Assembly: GCA_965247075.1 (NCBI GenBank)
Contig: CBDFGK010000002.1
Location: 1,426,001 to 1,490,000 of the forward strand
DNA length: 64,000 nucleotides
Origin: CBDFGK01 sp965247075
GTDB lineage: Bacteria > Pseudomonadota > Gammaproteobacteria > Pseudomonadales > Halieaceae
Direction: 5' to 3'
Part shown: positions 18,604-26,977 of the stretch, piece by piece
Numbering within the stretch: the stretch's first letter is position 1
Layout of the letters: each line of letters begins with the position of its first letter
Made by a program: the position numbers and the translations under genes
The notes under the pieces: model-generated
What the model was told of the DNA's origin: nothing
The model's database searches: none
What the model saw: only the letters and a program-made list of their open reading frames with translations

Positions 18604-19248
18604 TCAGGCGGGTATATCACCGTGCCTGATCAGCCACAGGAATGACTGGCTGGCCATTTTTACGATATTGGCGGTCTCCTTGCGCCAGGGTTTTTGGTAG
18701 CCAATAAATATCGTGTGCCCCTCCAGGGAGGCGCTGATAAACAGCGCGAGACGCCGCGCCTGCTGTAGAGAAAGCCGGGGGTTCACATCACCGATAATGT
18801 CTGCCAATACCCGGCGATAGTTTTCGTACATCTCATCCATTGATTTGGTGACCCCCTTTTCGTGATTGGAGAGGGACCAGACTTCCGGGAAAAAAACCGT
18901 GGTACGTTTGCTGTTCAGGTCGAATACGACGTGGTTGATAACCGTCAGAAATTGCTCTTCCGGCGTGCCGTGCCGGCGGATCTCAAAAAAGTCGTCCAGG
19001 TAGCGACTCAGGGCACTATCAAGCATGGCTTTGACCAGCTTTTCCTTGCTGGGAAAATAGTATTGCAAATTGCCGACACGGATACCGGCGGCGGCGGCCA
19101 CTTTGCGCATGGAAAAATTATGATAGCCGCTATTGATGAGCAGCTCAGCGGCGGCGTCCAGAATGTACTGTCTTTTGTCCTTGCCCTTCTGGTGCGCGCC
19201 TTGCCTGGCCTTGTTGCCTGCCGCCACTACCTGCCTCGCCGGTTCCAA
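18604..19248 (-). CDS. TetR-family transcriptional regulator, probable qhp regulator
   Basis: About 214 residues. A TetR helix-turn-helix is at roughly residues 27-70 (YILDAAAELLINSGY..FSMRKVAAAAGI..GNLQYYFPSKEKLVKAM), followed by a helical ligand-binding domain. The start is either a TTG at 19248 or a GTG at 19227; no good ATG exists. It is directly upstream of qhpA on the same strand. Paracoccus uses an AraC-type regulator (QhpR) for this operon, so this would be a different control solution. Ligand unknown; an amine or aldehyde is plausible. Confidence 0.85.
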   Translation of the reverse strand: MEPARQVVAAGNKARQGAHQKGKDKRQYILDAAAELLINSGYHNFSMRKVAAAAGIRVGNLQYYFPSKEKLVKAMLDSALSRYLDDFFEIRRHGTPEEQFLTVINHVVFDLNSKRTTVFFPEVWSLSNHEKGVTKSMDEMYENYRRVLADIIGDVNPRLSLQQARRLALFISASLEGHTIFIGYQKPWRKETANIVKMASQSFLWLIRHGDIPA

Positions 19249-19264
19249 TAATTGGCACTGACCG

Positions 19265-19286
19265 AATATTATACGATCGACCTATT
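19265..19286 (-). promoter_or_regulatory. Motif shared with the qhpA upstream region (tetR site)
   Basis: Reverse strand, beginning AATAGGTCGATCGTATAATA, 17-38 bases before the tetR start. It contains TATAAT, so it may be a -10 element, an operator, or both. A weaker GGTCTA-containing relative lies before paaK at 20866-20884. Confidence 0.35.
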
Positions 19287-19311
19287 ATTACCAGCTTAAT
19301 GGGGAGCCGAC

Positions 19312-19524
19312 TTAGTTAATATCCAGGCTTATTTCAGCAAAGCTCATGCGCGGCCTGGCATCGGTGTAGTTGACCAGGTCAGCCGACACCTCCTGCCCCG
19401 CTGCCGCCAGGGCCGCCTGCAACTGCTCCCGGCGTGCACACAGCGGAATATGCGTTTGCCGGTAATAATCCAAATCAAAATGAGTACCTTCAGACTTGGG
19501 ATACGCAACGGTAAGACAATACAT
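19312..19524 (-). CDS. Small EthD-like dimeric alpha-beta barrel protein
   Basis: 70 residues from the ATG at 19524 (MYCLTVAYPKSEGTHFDLDYYRQTHIPLC). The pattern of a short strand, then D-x-x-Y-Y-x-x-x-H-x-P, is typical of EthD-type ferredoxin-like proteins. It lies 28 bases after paaK on the same strand, so it is probably co-transcribed. A frame open from 19707 merely overlaps paaK. Its role is unknown; EthD-type proteins accompany several oxidative pathways. Confidence 0.7.
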   Translation of the reverse strand: MYCLTVAYPKSEGTHFDLDYYRQTHIPLCARREQLQAALAAAGQEVSADLVNYTDARPRMSFAEISLDIN

Positions 19525-19552
19525 AAGCTTGCTCTCTTGAATTAGACACATT

Positions 19553-20848
19553 TCAGCGCTTGTCCACCACCCGCTGGGCTTTGCCCTCGGAGCGGGGAAT
19601 ACCGCCCGGATCGTGAACCTTGATCTTGGCCGACACGCCAATATAGGACTTGACGCGGTGCTTGAGGGCGGCCTCGGCCTCTTTCTTACTGCCGGTGTCA
19701 GCGCCACCCGCCAACTCTACGTGAATTTCTATGGCATCCAGGTGGCCGTCCTTGCTGACCTCGATATAGTAATGCGGTGCCAGGCTATCCACGGACAATA
19801 GCTGCTCCTCAACCTGGGTGGGAAACACGTTGACGCCGCGAATAATTAACATGTCGTCGCTGCGCCCGGTAATCTTGTCCATGCGCCGCATGGTGCGGGA
19901 GGTGCCGGGCAACAGCCGGGTAAGGTCGCGGGTGCGGTAGCGTATCACCGGCATGGCCTGTTTGGTGAGACTGGTGAAAACCAGTTCACCCTCCTCGCCA
20001 TCGGGCAACACTTCGCCGGTTGCCGGGTTGATGATCTCCGGATAAAAATGATCTTCCCAGATGGTGGGTCCGTCCTTGGTCTCCAGGCATTCCTGGGCGA
20101 CACCGGGCCCCATCACCTCGGACAGGCCGTAGATGTCGATAGCGTCAATCCCCAGGCGTTGCTCCATTGCCGTGCGCATGGCATCGGTCCAGGGCTCAGC
20201 ACCAAATATGCCGATACGCAGGGACAGTTTACCAAAATCAACCCGTTGCCGATCCATCTCGTCGGCGATGTTAAGCATGTAGGAAGGCGTCACCATGATG
20301 ATGTCCGGGTCAAAATCCCGGATCAGTTGCACCTGCTTTTCAGTCTGTCCGCCCGACATGGGAATCACCGCACAACCGAGTCGCTCGGCACCGTAATGTG
20401 CGCCCAGGCCTCCGGTGAACAATCCATAACCGTAGGACACATGCACCTTGTCTGCCGACGTGCCCCCAGCGGCTCGAATCGAGCGTGCCACCACATCCGC
20501 CCACACGTCGATATCTGCCTGGGTATAACCGACCACGGTGGGCTTGCCGGTGGTGCCACTGGAGGCGTGGATGCGCACCACCTGTTCCATGGGCACGGCG
20601 AACAGGCCAAATGGGTAGTTATCCCGGAGGTCCTGTTTGGTGGTGAAGGGAAAGCGCGCAATGTCCTCCAGGCTCTGCAGGTCATCCGGATGAACACCAT
20701 GCGCCTCAAACTTGCTGCGGTAGGCCGGCGTATTGTCACAGGCGTGACGCAGGCTGGTCTTCATGCGCTCCAGTTGCAGGCCGCGCAATTCATCGACACT
20801 CGCGGTTTCAATGGCATGCAGTGGATCGAGACAGTGCGGCTTGCTCAT
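19553..20848 (-). CDS. paaK: Phenylacetate-CoA ligase
   Basis: 431 residues, the usual PaaK length. The AMP-binding motif is SSGTTGKPTVVGY (about 94-106), with further PaaK-typical segments YGYGLFTGGLGAHYGAERLG and VTPSYMLNIADEM, and a C-terminal lid domain. The enzyme activates phenylacetate to phenylacetyl-CoA using ATP. No other paa gene is visible in the window. Proximity to the amine dehydrogenase operon suggests that phenethylamine-derived phenylacetate is the substrate. Confidence 0.95.
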   Translation of the reverse strand: MSKPHCLDPLHAIETASVDELRGLQLERMKTSLRHACDNTPAYRSKFEAHGVHPDDLQSLEDIARFPFTTKQDLRDNYPFGLFAVPMEQVVRIHASSGTTGKPTVVGYTQADIDVWADVVARSIRAAGGTSADKVHVSYGYGLFTGGLGAHYGAERLGCAVIPMSGGQTEKQVQLIRDFDPDIIMVTPSYMLNIADEMDRQRVDFGKLSLRIGIFGAEPWTDAMRTAMEQRLGIDAIDIYGLSEVMGPGVAQECLETKDGPTIWEDHFYPEIINPATGEVLPDGEEGELVFTSLTKQAMPVIRYRTRDLTRLLPGTSRTMRRMDKITGRSDDMLIIRGVNVFPTQVEEQLLSVDSLAPHYYIEVSKDGHLDAIEIHVELAGGADTGSKKEAEAALKHRVKSYIGVSAKIKVHDPGGIPRSEGKAQRVVDKR

Positions 20849-21008
20849 CTTGGCTCCGTGTTTTTATACGTTATATTAGACCATCAAAAGTTGACACGGG
20901 ATGGCTTTCACCCGCCGCTTCTGTCGCATGATCAGTGGCCTGTCTTTATAATTCCCCGCTTTTATATACTGCCTTAATGTCACGGTTGAGCGGTTAATTT
21001 GGGGCTGT

Positions 21009-22688
21009 TTACTCAATAGCGCAGGGCCTTGCCGGTCTCGTGGTATTACAAATTCGGCCCTCAAACTGCGGCGCGATACCCTGCTCTCCCGCCCGTCCGA
21101 TAGCCTGTCTGGCCAATTCTATCATGCGGATATAGGGCGGCCCGGTATCGACAATTCGCCGCGCATCGAGCATGTGGTAACCATCCTGACCTGTCACCGG
21201 GTCCAACAAATAATCGGTGCTGACCGCCAGAATCTCTTCGTTGGGGTTTACCCTTCGCCACTGGCCGTTGTCGAGAATGCTGAGATTGCTCGCTGTTACT
21301 GTGTCCGGATCGTGAACAAAGCCGAACCCCGCTACCTGTAGCCAACGGCCATTGCCGGTCCAGTTCTTGACCGAATAATCCACTGCTGCCTGCAAATCTG
21401 CACCAGTCATCCTGAACAACCTGAGCCCCGTCGGGTACTGAAAAATTTCCCGCAGATGACGCTCGGTAATATTCGCACCGCTGGGTATATCCTGGTTGAT
21501 GCGCAAGGTGCCGGAATTGAGGAAGGCGATCTGTGCGCCCCGTGATTGAAAAGCCGACAACGCCAGATCTGCCAGGTAACTGCCCAGATTGGTCTCATAC
21601 TTTCGAATTTCCTGCTCTTCCCCAACCAGCGCTACGTTGGCTCTGCCGTAAACCCGATCCAGGCAGCCCGCTGACAAGCTCTCCTTCTCACAGATCCGCC
21701 TGGCAAAATTCTCCTGCCAATGGCTTACCCGTGTTTCGATTTTAGAGTCAATCTCCACACGTCTGCCTAAAGCCCTGAATTTGTAGTTGATGTTCAACTC
21801 TTTGTTGTCACCAATTTTCACCTGTGCCACCACCGCCGACCTGGCATCAGAGTCAGCTTTCAATACGTAACGACCATTGACATTTACTGCCTGGCGTTGG
21901 TGCTCATGGCCGCCAAAAATAACATCGGGACCCTCGTCTCGGAGGTCCTGTAAAACCCTGGTGTCCTCTGACACCGGGAGGTGGGTAACTGCAATCACAA
22001 CTTCAGCGCCGCGGGCCCGCAACTCCCGGGTAGCGCGTCGTGCGACATCACTGTAATGACTGTCGATTGTCGCGTAAGCCGGCACAACCACATTCGTGGT
22101 CAGTCCAAACAATCCCACCTTGATATCGCCGATGGTAAGTAGTTGAGTGGAAACGCTGTTGGCATGGGCAACATAGGGATTGCCATCACTATCCGCCAAC
22201 CAGTCGATATTGGTATCGAGCCAGAAGAATTCGGATTCATCCAGTCGTGCAGTCAGCATTTTGGCCTGTTCGAGCCTGGGCTTGTCAAACTCGTGATTGC
22301 CAAATACCACCAGCATGTTGGGATCGAATTGGCCGGCCTGGCCATCCAGGCGATTCATCATGTCGATCATCTGTTCTCCCTGGTACTCACGGCTCAGCAG
22401 GGAGGGAAACAGAAAATCCCCGCCGTGCAGTAACAGGACCTCTCCATGCTGTTGTTCGAGCTCGCGACGCAGTGTTCTCACCCGTCCGATTCCTCCCGAG
22501 CGCCCTTCGCCGACCCCGGCGATACGGTAGACATCGTTGATATGCACGATGGTGAACTGTCTGGTCTGTGCGGGCTGGTCAAGCTGTTGCGTGTTTGGCT
22601 GGCAGGACGACAGCAGCGTTGTCAGCAGCAACAGCAGAATTTTTCCAGGGAACCGCCGATTAAGGTTATTCGGGATCGTAAATAGCAT
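21009..22688 (-). CDS. 5'-nucleotidase-type metallophosphatase, lipoprotein
   Basis: About 559 residues from the ATG at 22688, chosen because a lipoprotein signal (ILLLLLTTLLSSC) then begins correctly; a longer frame lies inside the upstream nuclease gene. The metallophosphatase motifs are IVHIND, GGDFL, FGNHEFD and GGHEHQ. The C-terminal 5'-nucleotidase domain shows FLNSGTLRI and FQYPTGLRLFRMTGADL. It probably hydrolyses nucleotides at the outer membrane surface or in the periplasm. It overlaps the S1/P1 nuclease gene by 23 bases, so the two act together. Confidence 0.9.
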   Translation of the reverse strand: MLFTIPNNLNRRFPGKILLLLLTTLLSSCQPNTQQLDQPAQTRQFTIVHINDVYRIAGVGEGRSGGIGRVRTLRRELEQQHGEVLLLHGGDFLFPSLLSREYQGEQMIDMMNRLDGQAGQFDPNMLVVFGNHEFDKPRLEQAKMLTARLDESEFFWLDTNIDWLADSDGNPYVAHANSVSTQLLTIGDIKVGLFGLTTNVVVPAYATIDSHYSDVARRATRELRARGAEVVIAVTHLPVSEDTRVLQDLRDEGPDVIFGGHEHQRQAVNVNGRYVLKADSDARSAVVAQVKIGDNKELNINYKFRALGRRVEIDSKIETRVSHWQENFARRICEKESLSAGCLDRVYGRANVALVGEEQEIRKYETNLGSYLADLALSAFQSRGAQIAFLNSGTLRINQDIPSGANITERHLREIFQYPTGLRLFRMTGADLQAAVDYSVKNWTGNGRWLQVAGFGFVHDPDTVTASNLSILDNGQWRRVNPNEEILAVSTDYLLDPVTGQDGYHMLDARRIVDTGPPYIRMIELARQAIGRAGEQGIAPQFEGRICNTTRPARPCAIE

Positions 22689-23451
22689 TGAGGACGCCCG
22701 CCAGGCGAATACCGGCTTGCACCAACCGGGTTTTAATCGTGGGCAAATACCGGTAGATGTATACGTAACCAAAATCGCCATCACCAATCCTATAGACTTC
22801 ATCGCGAATGTTGATCGACTCATCAATCCAGTCCATCACGGTACTGGCCTGGTACTCCTTCACAGTCTTCACATCAACGTCATCAAGCGCGCGAACAAAT
22901 TCAGTGTAGGATAATCGCTGGGATTCGATCAACCGCGTGTCCCACAGCTCGTGCAAATTTGTTTGTTCGCCAAACCATTTTATGCTTACCAGGTTGCCGC
23001 CTCGATCTGCTTCGTATCCATTGTGCAGAGGCTGGTGGATATCGCCTACCAGGTGTATAAGCCAGCGCAGTGCATCCCGTTGGTCCTCGGCTGTGGCATT
23101 GGGGTCCTCCAGGGTAGCAATAAACCTCAAGGTCGCCTCGTAAGAGTCACCCTTGGGATTCTTTTTGCTTTCTCGATAATTTTGATGCTTCTGTGTATTG
23201 ATGAAATGCCAGGTGCAACCTGTCCCGTCTTTCCAGAACGGTTCCGGGCTACTGCGCATTTCATCAGCCCAGTTGGATACCATGGCCATCGACTCGCCAT
23301 GTAAAATGCGCAAGACCGCCTGCTGCGTCGCGGCGCTCAGGTGATTTTCCGCAAGTTGACCAACGATGCGATGGCCATTTTTCCCAAATCCCATGGCGGT
23401 GCTCGATAACGCCATCAGCAGCAGGCCTAGAACCACGGTCTTGGCTTTCAC
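22666..23451 (-). CDS. S1/P1-family nuclease, exported
   Basis: About 261 residues from the GTG at 23451. The longer frame to 23508 would run through a terminator hairpin. After a signal peptide the mature chain seems to start at FGKNGHRIVGQLAENHL. Zinc-binding residues appear at GHRIVG, NWADEM, TWHFINT, HLVGDIHQPLH and HELWDT, as in S1/P1 enzymes. The family normally begins with Trp, which binds zinc through its free N-terminus; here it is Phe. The family cleaves single-stranded nucleic acids and 3'-nucleotides. It leads into the 5'-nucleotidase gene. Confidence 0.9.
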   Translation of the reverse strand: MKAKTVVLGLLLMALSSTAMGFGKNGHRIVGQLAENHLSAATQQAVLRILHGESMAMVSNWADEMRSSPEPFWKDGTGCTWHFINTQKHQNYRESKKNPKGDSYEATLRFIATLEDPNATAEDQRDALRWLIHLVGDIHQPLHNGYEADRGGNLVSIKWFGEQTNLHELWDTRLIESQRLSYTEFVRALDDVDVKTVKEYQASTVMDWIDESINIRDEVYRIGDGDFGYVYIYRYLPTIKTRLVQAGIRLAGVLNAIYDPE

Positions 23452-23487
23452 GTTGCTATCCCCAGTAACGAGCCGCTGCCCATAAAA

Positions 23488-23513
23488 AAAGGGCGGCCAC
23501 GGGGCCACCCTTT
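23488..23513 (-). terminator. Strong hairpin between the TonB receptor and nuclease genes
   Basis: Stem AAAGGGYGGCC / GGCCRCCCTTT around a short loop, followed by a T-rich run on the reverse strand. It lies 35 bases beyond the end of the TonB receptor gene and before the S1/P1 nuclease start, so it should terminate the receptor mRNA or attenuate read-through into the nuclease genes. Confidence 0.8.
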
Positions 23514-23547
23514 ATCAGTGCAGTTAGCAGTGCAGTTTCTCTTCAAA

Positions 23548-26500
23548 TTAGAACCCGTACGTCACCCCAAGCCGGATCTCGTAGCGAGATGCGTCACCAA
23601 TACGAGATTCCGGCTCATCACCAATCGCCACGGTGTTGGGGAAATTAGGCTTGTAAAGCACGCCCCAGTCGTCATTCAGGAGGTTGGTAAAATTGTCGAT
23701 TGTCAGGAATGCAGTAGCTCGATCGTCCGCGCGCAAGCCCGGTAACTCCTGTTCTATGCGAAGATCAATCTTACGCCACCAGGAGCCCTCGTGGGAGTTC
23801 CGATCCTCACCTGGTTCCAGCACGTTGTCTCTGAAATCCAGGTAGGGTGTAAATCCATAGGGATCAATGGTGCCGTTGTAGGTCCTGCTATAAGGTACGC
23901 CGGAATTTGCGGAGCCGTACACAGACATTGTCGTCATGTAGCCATTGAAAAACTCGTGTCTGTAATTTGCCGTGAGAGTGAAGCGATGCTCAATGTTGTA
24001 GTTTGACGTGGAAAGAACATCTTCCTCAGGATCGAAGAAGGCGCGGTTCTGATAGTTTGAAAATGCCACCGAACTGGTCATCGGGCTCACGTCTTTTGCA
24101 TCGGTATAGGCGTAACCTACTCTCCAGTCGAAGCCATTGTCGTAGTTTCTTGCCAGGCCAAACGAGACAGCCATGGATTCATCGCCCTTGGAACTGTTGA
24201 TCAGAACAAAGCTTGCCTCGCGAACACTGTCGTACTGCGGGTAGCCATCTTCATTGGTACCAACCTGCTCCAGATCCCCATGCTTAACTATCGCAGTGTC
24301 CTTCGCTTGCGTGGCAATAAAGTCAGCGTTGAACAGGTAGTCGCCGGCGAACCGGTGAGTGACACCCAACGCCAGCTTCCACTCGGAGGGCAGGTCAAAG
24401 CCCGGGTCCAGATAATTGATCTCGAAATTATCTCCGTCGCCCGCTGTTACCGCATCGTATAGCTCAGAGGGAATGGCGTATCCAGGTCCATCGGGAACGC
24501 CGCTCTCCAGGGCGGAGTATTCGACGTCATCGTCAAACAGGGAGCGCGATCCATCGGTGTAACCGAAGGAGCGACCACGTTGTCCAAATTGCAGCACGTT
24601 ATTGGCGGAATAGGTATTTGATAGCCACACATTCGGGTTGCCGCCGGAATAGAGACCGAGGCCGCCGGTAATCGTGGTATCTTCTGACAGTACAAAGGTG
24701 AAGCCAAACCGCGGCTGTATGAGCCCCTCGCCATCCAGAGTGTTGGTGTTGGAAAACCCGTATTCCGCAGTAAAAGCTTCATTTTTAGCCGGTTCGTCGC
24801 TGGTTGTATACCAGTCATAGCGCAAGCCGAAAACAACGGACAGCCGATCCGAAAATTCGAAGTCGTCCTGAATATAAACCGTGTTAACCGCATATCCCCA
24901 TTCCGCAGCAGCGTCTTCGGGGTTATGCGAAGGAGCATTATTGTAATAAATGGCGTCGGCAAAGCCGTCGCGGAAATTGTCGATGCCGTCGAAACGAATT
25001 TCGGTTTCCGTGTGTTGAACGAAGAGATTGAATATATCCAGGTCTTCGCGCTCGGCACCGACCGTAATCATATGACCATTCATGAGATATTTCGCTTTGA
25101 GAGCGAAGCTTGTGATAGTGTAATCAAGACTATTTGCCTGTCGACTATCGTCACCGCCGAGATAGACATCGACATCAGCCAGTTCAACCCTCATTTCACC
25201 GAAATCGGTTCCGCCAACGGAAATTTGATGATTATCGAGATCCAGGTAGCCGAACCGCATCTCTGTAGACAACTCCGGCGTCCAGTCTGAATACAGTGTG
25301 CCGGTATAGGTATTTAACTCCGACCCGCGATCGTAAAGGTGATTGGTAAACTCAAACTCATCGTTGTCGCCGTCTGACTGGACATAGTTAAAGCCATCAT
25401 TGTAGTTGTATATAAAGGCGAGCCGATGCGCGTCGTTGATGTTCCAGTCCGCCCTGAGCAGGAGTTTTTCATCATCATGGTCAAGGCTGTCTGGAATGCC
25501 ACCGGGGTCATAGCCGTAGATATCACGGGCAATTTGCGCGATCTCGTCCAGTTCTGCCTGGGTAACCGGCACTTCGTTCACCGCACCGGAACCAATAGCG
25601 CCACGATCAAAAAGGTTGGCGCCCTCGAGCTTCTCATAGGCCGCGAAGAAAAACAGCTTGTCTTTAATGATCGGGCCGCCGACGTTTACACCCCAGCGCT
25701 TTTCGGTGTAGTCACCGGTGTCGATGTCATCGCCCTCAAGCTCGTCGCCGCGCAGGCTGTCGCTGGTGTAGTCGTAAAACACGGAGCCGTGAATCTCGTT
25801 GCCACCCGACTTGGTCACCGCGTTTATATTACAGGCCGTAAAACCGCCGTACTCAACATCGAACGGCGCCAATTCGACAGCGACCTGGCTGATTGCGTCG
25901 TAAGAAAACGGCATACGCTCGGTGGGATAGCCATTCTCGTTAAGGCCAAAAGAGTCGTTCATACGAACGCCGTCGACTGTCAGGCTACTGTACCTGGAAT
26001 TCTTGCCCCCACACTGTACCGCGTTAATACCACCGCGGGACTCGTCGACATAGATTCGTGGATCGGCACGCAGCACATCAGTAATATTTCGATTGATAGC
26101 AGGTGCTGACTCCAACTCGGCCAATCCAAAGACGGCGCTTGGGCCCAGGGCAATCTGGGTACCCACTGTGCGAGACCCAAGGACAACGACTTCTTCCATG
26201 GTGCCGCCGGAGACGAGATCAAAATTGATATCTGCGGTCTGGCCGAGATTCAATGCCACTCCACTAACCTTTTCACCGCCGTAACCGGTACTTGTGACGG
26301 TGATGCTGTAAGCGCTGCCAACGGGCAAATTACGTATGCTAAATACACCGGATGTATTGGTCTGGACCGTTCTGGTCAGGCCACTGTCTTCATTGCGTAC
26401 GAGCACTATCGATCCCGGCAGTGGCGTCCCGCTCTGTGATGTGACGGTACCACGAAGCGCCGAGCTTGTTTTCTGCGCAAACACCGGCGCAGAACACAGA

Positions 26501-26556
26501 GCTGCCATGGTGATTAGCGTTAGTAAGAGCTGATTCAGCCATTGTTTCTTATTCAT
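23548..26556 (-). CDS. Oar-like TonB-dependent receptor with carboxypeptidase-like N-terminal domain
   Basis: 1002 residues from the ATG at 26556 (GGGG ribosome site upstream). Signal peptide (LLLTLITMAALCSAPVFA), a carboxypeptidase regulatory-like domain (ALRGTVTSQSGTPLPGSIVLV), plug region with IYVDESRGGINAV, then a long beta-barrel ending in ...EIRLGVTYGF with terminal Phe. This matches Oar/OmpA-related TonB-dependent transporters. The substrate is unknown. Downstream are nuclease and nucleotidase genes, but a terminator separates them. Confidence 0.9.
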   Translation of the reverse strand: MNKKQWLNQLLLTLITMAALCSAPVFAQKTSSALRGTVTSQSGTPLPGSIVLVRNEDSGLTRTVQTNTSGVFSIRNLPVGSAYSITVTSTGYGGEKVSGVALNLGQTADINFDLVSGGTMEEVVVLGSRTVGTQIALGPSAVFGLAELESAPAINRNITDVLRADPRIYVDESRGGINAVQCGGKNSRYSSLTVDGVRMNDSFGLNENGYPTERMPFSYDAISQVAVELAPFDVEYGGFTACNINAVTKSGGNEIHGSVFYDYTSDSLRGDELEGDDIDTGDYTEKRWGVNVGGPIIKDKLFFFAAYEKLEGANLFDRGAIGSGAVNEVPVTQAELDEIAQIARDIYGYDPGGIPDSLDHDDEKLLLRADWNINDAHRLAFIYNYNDGFNYVQSDGDNDEFEFTNHLYDRGSELNTYTGTLYSDWTPELSTEMRFGYLDLDNHQISVGGTDFGEMRVELADVDVYLGGDDSRQANSLDYTITSFALKAKYLMNGHMITVGAEREDLDIFNLFVQHTETEIRFDGIDNFRDGFADAIYYNNAPSHNPEDAAAEWGYAVNTVYIQDDFEFSDRLSVVFGLRYDWYTTSDEPAKNEAFTAEYGFSNTNTLDGEGLIQPRFGFTFVLSEDTTITGGLGLYSGGNPNVWLSNTYSANNVLQFGQRGRSFGYTDGSRSLFDDDVEYSALESGVPDGPGYAIPSELYDAVTAGDGDNFEINYLDPGFDLPSEWKLALGVTHRFAGDYLFNADFIATQAKDTAIVKHGDLEQVGTNEDGYPQYDSVREASFVLINSSKGDESMAVSFGLARNYDNGFDWRVGYAYTDAKDVSPMTSSVAFSNYQNRAFFDPEEDVLSTSNYNIEHRFTLTANYRHEFFNGYMTTMSVYGSANSGVPYSRTYNGTIDPYGFTPYLDFRDNVLEPGEDRNSHEGSWWRKIDLRIEQELPGLRADDRATAFLTIDNFTNLLNDDWGVLYKPNFPNTVAIGDEPESRIGDASRYEIRLGVTYGF

Positions 26557-26696
26557 TAGAATCCCCTTTAGTGATTTGAGCACCTAGTCGAGTTCACACA
26601 AACCAATATCCTGACCAAAAGATCAGTATCCTATATTTATTTCTCTTCTTGTCAACGCGCTTTAGGTAAGAATGGCATTTTTCCACTTTTTTTATT

Positions 26697-26837
26697 TTAC
26701 TGCCCTTTAGCCAGTTTTCTCGCCGATGCTGCCAGTTTCCTGGTCTTCTCCTCGCTGGCGCCGCTGGGCCTGCCATGTCGTTCATCCATACTCGCCAACA
26801 GGCGTATATCGGCCTCGGTGTAGGCGCGAAGACTCAT
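26697..26837 (-). pseudogene. N-terminal scrap of an integrase-core transposase
   Basis: 46 residues starting MSLRAYTEADIRLLASMDER and continuing HGRPSGA. This resembles the conserved N-terminus of a family of DDE integrase-core transposases (YTEADVRLLA..D..HG.LSG). After that the similarity is lost and the frame ends in a Lys/Ala-rich tail. No terminal repeats were seen. Confidence 0.55.
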
Positions 26838-26977
26838 ACTTGACCAACCGGATAGGTTATTTGTATACTAAAACGCTCACCGGCGTCAAAAATGACGCCA
26901 TACGCTTTTAGCTTAGTTGTTGATTTTATTGTGTATTCTAAATAATCACCACTATAGACATAACTAAAGAAAAGGGC

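Noticed and set aside
20048..20977. 309-codon + strand frame over paaK
   Set aside because: Opposite strand of a full-length PaaK with clear AMP-binding motifs.
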